From Gammaproteobacteria bacterium (GTDB lineage Bacteria > Pseudomonadota > Gammaproteobacteria > Xanthomonadales > Wenzhouxiangellaceae), in NCBI GenBank assembly GCA_021772975.1, contig JAJFKY010000001.1, positions 62,001-126,000 on the forward strand: DNA of 64,000 nucleotides, in the 5' to 3' direction. The notes beneath the pieces are model-generated. The model worked only from the letters and a program-made list of their open reading frames with translations, had not been told where the DNA came from and made no database searches. Positions 53,616-61,959 of the stretch are shown here, piece by piece. The position numbers and the translations under genes are program-made. Numbering within the stretch: position 1 is the first letter of the stretch; every line of letters starts with the position of its first letter.

Positions 53616-56060
53616 CTAAAAGTTAACCCGGAAGGTCGCGGTGACCGTGCGCGGCGGACCGTAGAAAGCATTGGCAATGCCTTCCAGACCCAGTGTGGAA
53701 GCCGTGCCATCGGGGGTGGAGAAGATATACCCCGAGACAATATATTGCTTGTCGGTCAGGTTGCGGCCATGCACCCCAACCTGATATTTACCATCCAGAG
53801 TGGTCCACACCAGATTCAGATCAAACAGGGAATAACCGGGTTGATCGAGAAACTGCGACGGGGTTTCAAACTGGTTGGTGGTGCTGCGATAAGCCCATGC
53901 CCCGATCACCGAGATAAAGCCCGGCACGCCAAACAAATCCAGCTGGCGGTCGTAATTCAGGCGTAGTTGCGTGGTCCATTCGGGCGTATTCTGAAACACC
54001 CGCTGGTCGGACACATCTTCCAGCGCCTGGGCACCGGTAGCCGGATCGCTGACCAGGGCAATAAATTCCTGGTAGTCCGCGTCGATCCAGCCAATCGCCC
54101 AGTTGGCTGTCAGCGAATCGCCGGTACTGAATAAATTGCTGCCCAGCTCCGCACTGCCATCAAACTCAACCCCGTAGATATCCGCCGCACCGGCATTGGT
54201 GGTGACTCCGGCAAAGGTTTCCGCAACCCCATCGCCATCGGCATCCACACCCACCGAACCAGGCACCTGCACGTTGCTGTAATCACTGTAGAACACAGCC
54301 AGATTGGTCGTGATCCGGCCATTGGCGATAACGGACTTGGCACCCAATTCATAGGTATCAACCTGTTCCGGCAAAAACCTCAGAAACTCAAACACTTCAC
54401 TGTCATCCACCGTGCCGTCACCATTAAAGTCGGGCGCTGCGGTGGTCGCGCCGCGTGGATCAAATCCGCCGCCTTTAAAACCCTGGCTCCAGGAGGCGTA
54501 GAAATTATGTTCCCGCACCGGCGCCCAGGCCAGGCTGACGCGTGGCGTGAAGTCATCAAAGGTCTCGGAACCGTTGAAGTCCGAACCGGTGGCAATCGGC
54601 ACCGCGTCGCCGCCGAAAAATGGTGAATTGCCACCCACCAGGGTCTGGCGCAGTATCCGTGAGCTGCGTTTATCGCTGGTATAACGGCCACCGACGCCCA
54701 GTTCCAGATTGGTGTCGAGGCCGAAGAATTTATCCAGATCAAAAGTGACATCGCTGAACAATGACCAGGATTCAGTATCCACATCGCCCAGGGTGAAAGC
54801 ATTCAGGCCCGGCAGGCCGATCAACGCGCCGGTCTCCGCCAGCACGACATCAAAGGCGTTAAACGCATTGGCATCCAGATAATAAAACCCAGCCACGCCC
54901 TGGATGTATTCGCCGTTATACAGTAACTGCAGTTCCTGACTGAACTGACGGTTGTCATAAATAACCGGCACATCAACATCCACCGCCGGCAGGGCGTCAA
55001 AATCAATCTGCTGGATATTGTTATCGGAACGGTAAGCAGTGATATTTTTGAATATCCAGGACGGATTGATATCGTATTCCACCAGCAGCGTCGCACCGTA
55101 TTGTTCCGCCGAGTTTTCACCGGTAATACCGCCGCGAGAATCATATACGTCATCCAAAACCGGGGCGCCCGAGAATAAGCCGGGAATCAGCCGGTGCGCG
55201 CCCACCGGGTTGGAATCATCTTCCAGATAATCACCGGACAAACGCACAAACAGACCGGGTGACGGCGTCCATTCGGTGCTGGCGCGAAAGGCCAGAATTT
55301 CCTTGTTGTAGTTTTCCCGTCCGGTAGTGAGGTTATCGCCGAAACCGCTGCGGTTGAAAGTCGCTATCGACGCACCGACCGCCAGGGTGTCGGTAATCGG
55401 CAACTCGGCGCTGAGCACCGCATCGACCTGGCCGTAGCTACCGACCGAGGCCCGGAACCTGCCCGCCGCCTCACTGCCCAGACGCCTGGTGACATATTTA
55501 ACCGCACCGCCGATGGTGTTGCGGCCATATAAAGTCCCCTGCGGACCACGCAGCACTTCAATCTGCTGCACATCATAGATATCCAGCACTACGCCCTGCG
55601 GGCGGTTCAGATAGACATCATCCAGATAAATGCCGACGCCTGCTTCAAACCCGGCCACCGGATCCTGCTGACCAACACCACGGATAAATGCCGTCAGCGT
55701 GGCATTGGTGCCACGCGAGACTTCCAGCGTGGTATTGGGCACCGCCTGGGACAGGTAGGTAATATCCTGTGCACCCAGATCATTGAGTTCTTCACCGGAA
55801 AATACACTGACCGCGATAGGCACGTCCTGCAGCGCTTCTTCGCGCCGCCGGGCGGTGACCGTCAGGCTGCCGAGATCAGCGCTCTCATCCGTCTCGCTGG
55901 CCTGCTCATCATCATTGTTGTCAGTTTCAGTGACCGACGCATCCGTTTCATCGGGGTTGTCCTGCGCCATGGCCAGCATCGATCCGTTCAGGATAAATGC
56001 CAGTAACAGGCTTATATAAAGGCGGGGGGTTACCAGACTTATCGGTAGGCAGCGAAGCAT
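53616..56060 (-). CDS. TonB-dependent outer-membrane receptor
   Basis: This 814-residue protein has a signal peptide (about 1-33, ending near MLAMAQ-DNP) and an acidic linker. The plug domain (about 65-180) reads LGSLTVTARRREEALQDVPI and GPQGTLYGRNTIGGAVKYVT. A 22-strand beta barrel follows with the terminal strand RTVTATFRVNF. The TonB box is likely LGSLTVTA. Family features fit receptors for small organic molecules or oligomers rather than siderophores in particular. It is divergent from the GntP permease with a GTAC-N4-GTAC element between them, suggesting uptake of 3-hydroxybutyrate oligomers. The start has GGAG upstream and a terminator follows. Confidence 0.92.
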   Translation of the reverse strand: MLRCLPISLVTPRLYISLLLAFILNGSMLAMAQDNPDETDASVTETDNNDDEQASETDESADLGSLTVTARRREEALQDVPIAVSVFSGEELNDLGAQDITYLSQAVPNTTLEVSRGTNATLTAFIRGVGQQDPVAGFEAGVGIYLDDVYLNRPQGVVLDIYDVQQIEVLRGPQGTLYGRNTIGGAVKYVTRRLGSEAAGRFRASVGSYGQVDAVLSAELPITDTLAVGASIATFNRSGFGDNLTTGRENYNKEILAFRASTEWTPSPGLFVRLSGDYLEDDSNPVGAHRLIPGLFSGAPVLDDVYDSRGGITGENSAEQYGATLLVEYDINPSWIFKNITAYRSDNNIQQIDFDALPAVDVDVPVIYDNRQFSQELQLLYNGEYIQGVAGFYYLDANAFNAFDVVLAETGALIGLPGLNAFTLGDVDTESWSLFSDVTFDLDKFFGLDTNLELGVGGRYTSDKRSSRILRQTLVGGNSPFFGGDAVPIATGSDFNGSETFDDFTPRVSLAWAPVREHNFYASWSQGFKGGGFDPRGATTAAPDFNGDGTVDDSEVFEFLRFLPEQVDTYELGAKSVIANGRITTNLAVFYSDYSNVQVPGSVGVDADGDGVAETFAGVTTNAGAADIYGVEFDGSAELGSNLFSTGDSLTANWAIGWIDADYQEFIALVSDPATGAQALEDVSDQRVFQNTPEWTTQLRLNYDRQLDLFGVPGFISVIGAWAYRSTTNQFETPSQFLDQPGYSLFDLNLVWTTLDGKYQVGVHGRNLTDKQYIVSGYIFSTPDGTASTLGLEGIANAFYGPPRTVTATFRVNF

Positions 56061-56125
56061 GGATGTTCTCCATCGTTAAATTTTTGTAGTTGCGCTAGCC
56101 TAAGTGATGCCTGCTACCGGGTAAC

Positions 56126-56141
56126 TTGTACGTTGGTACAG
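56126..56141. promoter_or_regulatory. GTAC-N4-GTAC element, TonB/permease promoter
   Basis: TTGTACGTTGGTACAG lies between the divergent TonB receptor and permease genes, 65 bases from the first and 57 from the second. It has the same GTAC-N4-GTAC core and flanks as 47698-47714. A common operator for the PHB regulon is inferred. Confidence 0.6.
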
Positions 56142-56198
56142 TTTCCCCGGCGGCCCGCCGGGAGCACGATGTGCTGACCTGAAACAGCTGGAAGGACA

Positions 56199-57509
56199 AT
56201 GCTGAGCATCATAGGGCTGATTGGCGGCCTGGGGCTGCTGATCGTGTTAACTATACGCGGAATGAACCTGCTTATCGCCGCCCCGCTGTGCGCTTTGCTG
56301 GTGGCCCTGAGCGCCGGTATTGGCATATTCCCGCGGCCAGAATCCAGCCAGCTTAATTTTCTGCAGGAATACATGAGCGGATTCACCGGCTTTATCGCGG
56401 CCTGGTTTTTTATGTTTCTGCTGGGCGCGCTGTTTGGCAAGTTGATGGAAGATTGCGGCGCGGCTGAAAGCGTTTCCAACTGGATAGTGCAAAAATTTGG
56501 GCCCGGCCGGGCTCCCCTGGCGGTGATCGCGGCCTGCGCGGTGCTGACCTACGGTGGCGTCAGCCTGTTCGTGGTGGCCTTTTCCGTCTACCCGCTGGCC
56601 CTGATGCTGTTCAAACGCGCGGATTTGCCCCGGCGCTTTATCCCGGGCACGATTGCGTTTGGTTCGGTGACTTTTACCATGACTTCCGCCGGTTCCCCGG
56701 AAATTCAAAACTGGATTCCCATCAAGTTTTTGGGCACCACCCCCTATGCCGGCTGGGAGGTAAGCGTCATCGTGGCCGTGGTCATGGCGGTGACTGGTTA
56801 CTGGTGGCTTAAATACATGCTCAAGCAGGCCGGCGCCCGGGGCGAGAGCTTTATCCCGCGTGGCGACGACCCGGAACCACGCAGCAAGGCTCTGCCGCAT
56901 CCGATGGCCGGCGTGATTCCCCTGCTGGTGGTATTGATCACCGCATTTTTACTGCACGACCAGCTTCAGGAAGCGGCTCTGATTATTGCTTTGCTGGCTG
57001 GTTGTGTGACTACCGTAGTCTTGAACCGGCGCTATTTTCTGCATATCGATCACGCCATTCAGCATGGCACGGTAGGCGCGCTGGTAGCCATAGGCAATAC
57101 CTCGGCGGTGGTTGGTTTTGGCACCATCGCCAAGGCATCACCCGCGTTTACCATGGCGGTTGATGCCATGACCGGTATTCCCGGTAATCCGCTGATCGGC
57201 GCGGCGGTGGCGGTAAGCACTATTGCGGCCCTGACCGGGTCAGCGTCCGGTGGACAGGCGATCGCGCTGCCGGAACTGGCGCCGGGCTATCTGGAGGCAG
57301 GCGTGAATCCGGAACAACTGCATCGGGTAGTAGCCATTTCCTCGGGTGCGCTGGATTCGTTGCCGCATAACGGCTACGTGGTCACTACCATCCGTGCCAT
57401 CTGCGCTGAAACCCACCGCCAGGCCTATGGCCCGATGGGCGCGTTGACGGTCATCGTACCGCTGGGCGGTTTGCTGTTGGCGCTGCTGCTGTTTTCGCTG
57501 GGAATGTAA
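56199..57509 (+). CDS. GntP-family permease, probable 3-hydroxybutyrate importer
   Basis: This 436-residue protein has about 12 membrane helices. GntP-family landmarks are LTYGGVSLFVVAFSVYPLAL, SPEIQNWIPIKFLGTTPYAG, GFGTIAKASPAF and LTGSASGGQAIALPELAP. The last carries SGALDSLPHNGYVV. GntP proteins import sugar acids, and one branch is annotated as D-beta-hydroxybutyrate permease. Given the neighbouring bdhA and oligomer hydrolase, 3-hydroxybutyrate is the favoured substrate; gluconate remains an alternative. GGAAGGAC precedes the ATG. The LuxR-type regulator gene converges on it with 4 bases between stops. Confidence 0.85.
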   Translation: MLSIIGLIGGLGLLIVLTIRGMNLLIAAPLCALLVALSAGIGIFPRPESSQLNFLQEYMSGFTGFIAAWFFMFLLGALFGKLMEDCGAAESVSNWIVQKFGPGRAPLAVIAACAVLTYGGVSLFVVAFSVYPLALMLFKRADLPRRFIPGTIAFGSVTFTMTSAGSPEIQNWIPIKFLGTTPYAGWEVSVIVAVVMAVTGYWWLKYMLKQAGARGESFIPRGDDPEPRSKALPHPMAGVIPLLVVLITAFLLHDQLQEAALIIALLAGCVTTVVLNRRYFLHIDHAIQHGTVGALVAIGNTSAVVGFGTIAKASPAFTMAVDAMTGIPGNPLIGAAVAVSTIAALTGSASGGQAIALPELAPGYLEAGVNPEQLHRVVAISSGALDSLPHNGYVVTTIRAICAETHRQAYGPMGALTVIVPLGGLLLALLLFSLGM

Positions 57510-57513
57510 GTCC

Positions 57514-58191
57514 TTAAGTATCGCTGGATGCGTCAGCACCCGGTGGCACCTGGTCCGGATCCGGCACCGCCAGTTCGCGTAACGCAACACCGGCCTGGGT
57601 GCGGTTGCGTACTTCCAGTTTTTCAAAAATCGCTGACACATGCGCTTTGATGGTGCGTTCCTGAATATTCAGCCGATCGGCTATCTGTTTGTTCAATAAC
57701 CCCTCAGCCACCAACTCCAGCACGCGGTGCTGCTGGGGCGTCAAGCGTGCCAGTCTGCTGGCCATTACTGGCGCGGTGTGCTGCTGATTCAATAACCGGG
57801 CAATGCCGGGTGGCACCCAGACCTGGCCAGCGGCAACCGCCGCCAGTGCTTCACCGATTTCCGCCGGCGCGGCACGTTTCAAAATATAACCCTGGGCGCC
57901 GAAGTCCAGCGCGCTCTGCACCGTTTTCGGATTCTCATTAGCGCTGATCATCACCGTTGCCACGGTCGGAAACGTATTGCGCAGCGACACCAGCCCGCCA
58001 AAGCCATAACTGCCGGGCATATGCAGATCCAGCAACACCAGTTCCAGTTCCGGATGCTGCTCCAGCATGCTGCAGGTTTCCGGCATATCCGCTGCTTCCA
58101 GAATTACTGCCTGCGGATATATCCGCTGCAAAGTCCCGCTTAAAGCGGTACGGAACAACGGGTGATCGTCAGCTATCAGAATGCTTTGCAT
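57514..58191 (-). CDS. LuxR/NarL-family response regulator, probable CrbR-like partner
   Basis: This 225-residue regulator has a receiver (1 to about 120) with D8-D9, phosphoacceptor D55 (LVLLDLHMPGSYGF) and the K switch (YILKRAAPAEIGEAL). A LuxR-type HTH (about 148-210) reads LTPQQHRVLELVAEGLLNKQIADRL and ERTIKAHVSAIFEKLEV. This pattern fits the ErdR/CrbR-type regulators that pair with SSS-domain hybrid kinases such as the one at 49896-53351. It is a candidate binder of the GTAC-N4-GTAC elements in the two divergent promoters. It overlaps no neighbour. Confidence 0.88.
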   Translation of the reverse strand: MQSILIADDHPLFRTALSGTLQRIYPQAVILEAADMPETCSMLEQHPELELVLLDLHMPGSYGFGGLVSLRNTFPTVATVMISANENPKTVQSALDFGAQGYILKRAAPAEIGEALAAVAAGQVWVPPGIARLLNQQHTAPVMASRLARLTPQQHRVLELVAEGLLNKQIADRLNIQERTIKAHVSAIFEKLEVRNRTQAGVALRELAVPDPDQVPPGADASSDT

Positions 58192-58526
58192 GGAAATCCT
58201 GTGTTGGTCAGCGACACGTACAGTAAGATCATTATCTTTTCAGCCAGCCTTTTGGCAGTCTGGTCTGATTTATTTTGGTATATCAGAACGTTTTACGCAT
58301 AGTATAACTACTCGCAAGGCCATCCACAGCCCTGCTTGCCTATGGCATATCTGTTTACTGATTTGGAATGTGCCTGAATTGAACTATGAAACAATCTGCG
58401 GTTTGCCTGGCCGAGAATAGCAGGCGAGGTATATCGGGCATGAATACTCAATGTGGTTTCGAAAAACCCGGCATACTACGGGCATGCCGGATTCAAATCT
58501 ATGCGAAGATAATAACTTCGACGTTA
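58192..58526. other. Non-coding segment with a terminator
   Basis: About 335 bases upstream of the response regulator gene contain AT-rich promoter-like sequence, no ribosome binding site with a coding frame, and a terminator at 58461-58490 serving the minus-strand broken gene. No further structure is evident. Confidence 0.5.
58461..58490 (-). terminator. Intrinsic terminator of the broken secreted-protein gene
   Basis: On the minus strand CCGGCAT and ATGCCGG pair around a 9-base loop and are followed by GTTTTTC. It lies 36 bases past the stop at 58527. Confidence 0.8.
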
Positions 58527-58999
58527 TCAGTCATTGCCCTCACAACGCGCAGCGGCTGATATGTTGACGAACGTGTTGTTAGCATTATTTAATACGATTG
58601 CCGACATGGTTATACTGCGATAATTTAGTATGGGAACAGCACAATTTAAACTATTGGTTGTGCACCGACTGTCAGACCAGATAACACCATAGTTAGCGGG
58701 CGGGTTATTAACATAAAAGATGGCTGTTGCGGTTCTTGCTGAACCACTGCTTTCACAGCACCCGACTGACTCGATATCATAAGCGATGGTATCGACAATA
58801 CAACTCATCACTGTACCGCTGACCCTCACTTGTGATTCTCTGGACTGCTTGCTAATGTCTTCTGACAATTCGCGTAAAGATTGATTGAATTCTTCCTGAT
58901 TGGAACCTTACTGAGCAAACACCGTCCCTGACAAGCCCAACAGAGTTAAAATAACAAGCGATGCAAAAAATTAGCTAATTTGATAGATTTAAAAAACAT
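58527..58999 (-). pseudogene. Small secreted Cys-rich protein, broken in its signal region
   Basis: A gene starting at 58999 (MFFKSIKLAN, with GGAGGAA upstream) goes out of frame at a run of six T. With one more T it would continue FFASLVILTLLGLSGTVFAQ, a perfect signal peptide. The next codon is TAA, then GSNQEEFNQSLRELSEDISK and the rest follow in the same frame to 58527 with seven Cys (SVGCCESSG, RCTTNSLNC). Thus one missing T and one in-frame stop separate the start from the mature domain. Phase variation at the T-run, decay or assembly error could explain this. A terminator follows. The family is unknown. Confidence 0.65.
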
Positions 59000-59624
59000 G
59001 ACCATTCCTCCATGAATGATTGCGTTAAAATACTTCAAACAGGCAGGCGTATAGATTTTTTTGCTGTCTGTTCGCGTGAAAATATATTAAGTTATAGTTA
59101 ATTATTTTGTAGACGCTGAAATTTTTTCACTATCAGCCCTATATAGATAAAAATAAACTTAGTTAAGACCATCAGTAATATCCGCATACTGATTTCAATA
59201 CTTTTACATAAACATCACACAATTTATTTTTTTGTTGCAAGTATTAAAGCAATAATTTCTGGAAAAAATTCAGACGCTAATCAGTAATTTTCATAAAACA
59301 ACCGTCTCCCATAAAACCTCACTCAAAATACTGATGAATAGAATAAGCTTGTGTTTATACTCTCCAGATAGCCCAATGACATAAATAATATTTACCGGCT
59401 GCTTTAATACTGGGTAATAACTGCCTTTATCTGCTGGTTTGTAATCATACTACTGTGTCGAGTAAGAACTTATTCAGCGCTAATGCAAGGCTGGCTCATA
59501 AAAAGCCATGCCTGTTTTTGTTGTGCTGATCAATTTGTTGTCGCCTATAAATGCACAGGCCACTCCAAAGGGGGCGTCTGAAATTAAATTGGGAAAAACC
59601 TATAGACGACAAAGGAGTTCAACC
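59000..59624. other. AT-rich intergenic segment
   Basis: About 625 bases without a credible gene lie between divergent secreted-protein genes. The segment is visibly AT-rich with several T-runs. The in-frame extension upstream of 59625 (from 59508) lacks a signal peptide and is likely non-coding. Promoters for both neighbours must lie here. Confidence 0.5.
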
Positions 59625-60326
59625 ATGAACGATATCTTATTTACTCACCCTAGCACTTCCACAAAAAAATCATTCGATTCATTTTCACTACTGCTGGTCA
59701 CCATTTTGGCCTTAGGATTTGCATTACCATGGTCACAAAATGCATTGGCCGCACCACAAGTTAAGCCTAGCGTTGCGACCGAGGCTCAACCATTCCCAGA
59801 CACACGCGTTGTGCACGCATGTCCTGCGCCCTTCAAAACCAGGGTTAGCGCATCAGATTACTCTGTGCTTCAGAGTGAAATGCCTGAACAATGGAAACCT
59901 GGAAATGGTCTGAATGGAACCAAAAGAGACACTTTCTATGCCCATACCTTCTACTGGAAGACCCAGGGCGGTTGTTGCTCTTGCTGCCAAATGACCAGCG
60001 CGACATTGAACGTTACTTTCCGCGCCCTTTCCAGCGGTAGAAGCCCGAGCAGTTCAGATGCAGGCAATGATGGGTTTTATGTCGTCACCACCAATGGGGC
60101 TAATGTTGCAGCAGGTGTTAATGGAACGGGTCCAGTCTGGTCGAACCATCCATTTAGCGCTGGCAATACGGTCACTAAGACAGTTGTTATTACCAATCCT
60201 GATATTCTTAACAGTGGTCATCTGAGCATACTTGTACAAGACGATACCGCTATCACCAGCGCCAGCTTATCAATCGTTGGTTGTTGTGTTAATTCAGGCT
60301 GCTGTAATAATCAACCCAGACCGTGA
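59625..60326 (+). CDS. Secreted Cys-rich protein of unknown family
   Basis: This 233-residue protein begins at the ATG after AAAGGAG (59611-59617). It has an extended signal peptide (hydrophobic FSLLLVTILALGFALPW, cleavage near ALA-APQ). The mature chain has two distinctive clusters, GGCCSCCQ near the middle and GCCVNSGCCNN at the end, about nine Cys in all. A beta-rich stretch lies between them (ATLNVTFRALSSGRS, DGFYVVTTNGANVAAG, LSILVQDDTAITSASLSIV). The Cys pairs could bind metal or form disulfides. I recognise no family. A strong terminator follows at 60399. The neighbouring broken gene also encodes an exported CC-containing protein. Confidence 0.65.
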   Translation: MNDILFTHPSTSTKKSFDSFSLLLVTILALGFALPWSQNALAAPQVKPSVATEAQPFPDTRVVHACPAPFKTRVSASDYSVLQSEMPEQWKPGNGLNGTKRDTFYAHTFYWKTQGGCCSCCQMTSATLNVTFRALSSGRSPSSSDAGNDGFYVVTTNGANVAAGVNGTGPVWSNHPFSAGNTVTKTVVITNPDILNSGHLSILVQDDTAITSASLSIVGCCVNSGCCNNQPRP

Positions 60327-60398
60327 AAAGAATAATAATTAACATGAATAACATCTGCCTTACCGGGCACCGTTCTTAATAATAGTTCAGAAGGCTTT

Positions 60399-60446
60399 GA
60401 GCGCCCATAGCAGCTCCTAATAAGTGCTATGGGTGCTCAATTTTTT
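60399..60446 (+). terminator. Intrinsic terminator after the Cys-rich protein gene
   Basis: GAGCGCCCATAGCA pairs with TGCTATGGGTGCTC over 14 bases (one G-U) and is followed by AA and six T. It lies 73 bases after the stop codon. Confidence 0.92.
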
Positions 60447-60521
60447 CAGCGCCCAGAATTCTGCTTCATTTCTAAGCACTCAGGGTAAAGGAAATGACAT
60501 AGAACAACACCAGCATTCGAC

Positions 60522-60692
60522 ATGGCATCTATCATTCAAGCCTTGCATGATGGCAAAAGCCTCAATGTCACAGACGGTATTCTAACGCCTCTCATTAAAC
60601 AACTCATCGAAGTAGCAATACGAGCTGAGCTGGACGCTCATTGGGTTGATCAGTGTGGCCCGGATAGATTGGTTCAGACGGTTACCAAATAA
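60522..60692 (+). pseudogene. IS256-family transposase N-terminal remnant
   Basis: The 56-residue frame MASIIQALHDGKSLNVTDGI, followed by LTPLIKQLIEVAIRAELDAH, matches the start of IS256-family (Transposase_mut) transposases, where LTPLIKQL and AELDAHL are diagnostic. After AELDAHW the sequence departs from the family and stops, so only the first 40 or so residues survive. The insertion sequence was probably truncated by recombination with the adjacent ABC gene region. Confidence 0.75.
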
Positions 60693-60790
60693 CAGCGTTT
60701 GCAAGCAATAGGGCTTGAGTCTCGGCTTGTCAAAGATCGATCGGCTGGGCATTGATCGACCCTCAAGACTAATCAACCAACTCAATATAA

Positions 60791-60878
60791 AGAGTACAGA
60801 CACCAACCTTTTGCTTAATCCAATTGCTTGGATGAGAGTATAGACACCCGCCTGTTGTTTAATCCAATTGCTTGGAAA
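60791..60878. repeat. 44-bp imperfect tandem duplication at ABC permease 3' end
   Basis: Units 60791-60834 and 60835-60878 agree at about 37 of 44 positions, including the 19-base identical core TTAATCCAATTGCTTGGA. The second unit contains the last codons and stop of the permease (SKQLD), so the first unit is a decayed copy of that gene end. Confidence 0.7.
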
Positions 60879-61959
60879 AACGCCGCGTAGCAATCGCCAG
60901 AGCGAGTATCGCAAAACCGATCAGAATCAACAGCTGATCCCATAATTCCAGCAGTTCCGCGCCACGCAGCAATATTCCGCGTGATAAGCGGATAAAATGA
61001 GTCAGCGGCAGGGTTTCGGCAATCCACTGTGCGGCCCACGGCATACCTTCGAAGGGAAACATAAAGCCAGATAGCAATATTGATGGCAGCAATACAAACA
61101 TGGTCATCTGCATGGCTTGAAACTGGCTTTTGGTGACCGTTGATATCATCAACCCCAGTGTCAGGCTGGCGGCAATAAATGCCAGTGCGGCGATATAAAA
61201 ATCGAACAAATCCCCCCTGATAGGCAAACCGAATAACCACTTGCCCAGCACTAAAATAATGGAGGTTTGGATAAGTCCGATAATCACATAGGGCACGACC
61301 TTACCGACCATCAGTTCCAGATTGGCGACCGGCGTGGTAATCAGCAGCTCCAGGTTGCCGCGTTCACGTTCACGGACAATGGCAACTGCCGTGAACAAAA
61401 TCATGGTGAATGTCAAAATAACGCCAATCAGCCCCGGCACGATAAATATTGAGGAGCGGCGCTCCGGGTTGTAGAAAACACGCACCTCAATGGGCCTGGG
61501 CGCCAAACTGACCACACTGCCGGTGCGTGACTCAAACGGAAACATGGCGATCTGGTTGGCCACGCTGACCACCGTGGGGTCACTGCCATTGACCAGCACC
61601 TGGGCCAGGGCCCGGTCCGGTTGTTGCAGGCGGCGTTCAAAATCAGCCGGTATATAGACCCCGATATTGATATCACCGCTGCGGATACCTTGCTGTAATT
61701 GTTCGCTGCTGGACAAGATGGTATTGAAACCAACGATCTGGCTGGCCTGTATTTCCGCTACCAGTTGCCGGGATGCGGAGGTATTGGATAAATCCACATA
61801 AGCCGCCTGCAGATTACGGATATCGGTGTTGATGGCAAATCCGAATAACAGCATCTGCATCAGCGGAATACCGATAATCATGCCGAAGGTCAGCCGGTCA
61901 CGGCCTAGTTGCAGCAGCTCTTTATACAGTACCGCCAGAATCCGGTGCAGTGACTTCAT
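60859..61959 (-). CDS. ABC-2 exporter permease (YbhS-like)
   Basis: This 366-residue protein has an N-terminal helix (about 22-45). A large extracytoplasmic domain (about 46-170) has GLIGVILTFTMILF at its border. Five further helices follow, with the family-typical IVRERERGNLELLITTPVANLELMVGK amphipathic connector and the FPFEGMPWAAQWIAETLPLTHFIRLSRGILLRG end. This fits YbhS/YbhR-type permeases of efflux complexes. Only one permease gene is present, so it probably forms a homodimer. It overlaps the ATPase gene by 4 bases (ATGA). Confidence 0.9.
   Translation of the reverse strand: MKSLHRILAVLYKELLQLGRDRLTFGMIIGIPLMQMLLFGFAINTDIRNLQAAYVDLSNTSASRQLVAEIQASQIVGFNTILSSSEQLQQGIRSGDINIGVYIPADFERRLQQPDRALAQVLVNGSDPTVVSVANQIAMFPFESRTGSVVSLAPRPIEVRVFYNPERRSSIFIVPGLIGVILTFTMILFTAVAIVRERERGNLELLITTPVANLELMVGKVVPYVIIGLIQTSIILVLGKWLFGLPIRGDLFDFYIAALAFIAASLTLGLMISTVTKSQFQAMQMTMFVLLPSILLSGFMFPFEGMPWAAQWIAETLPLTHFIRLSRGILLRGAELLELWDQLLILIGFAILALAIATRRFSKQLD

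Noticed and set aside
60582-60914. 110-residue minus-strand frame
   Set aside because: It runs across the IS256 remnant on the opposite strand and the permease tail, with no domain match.
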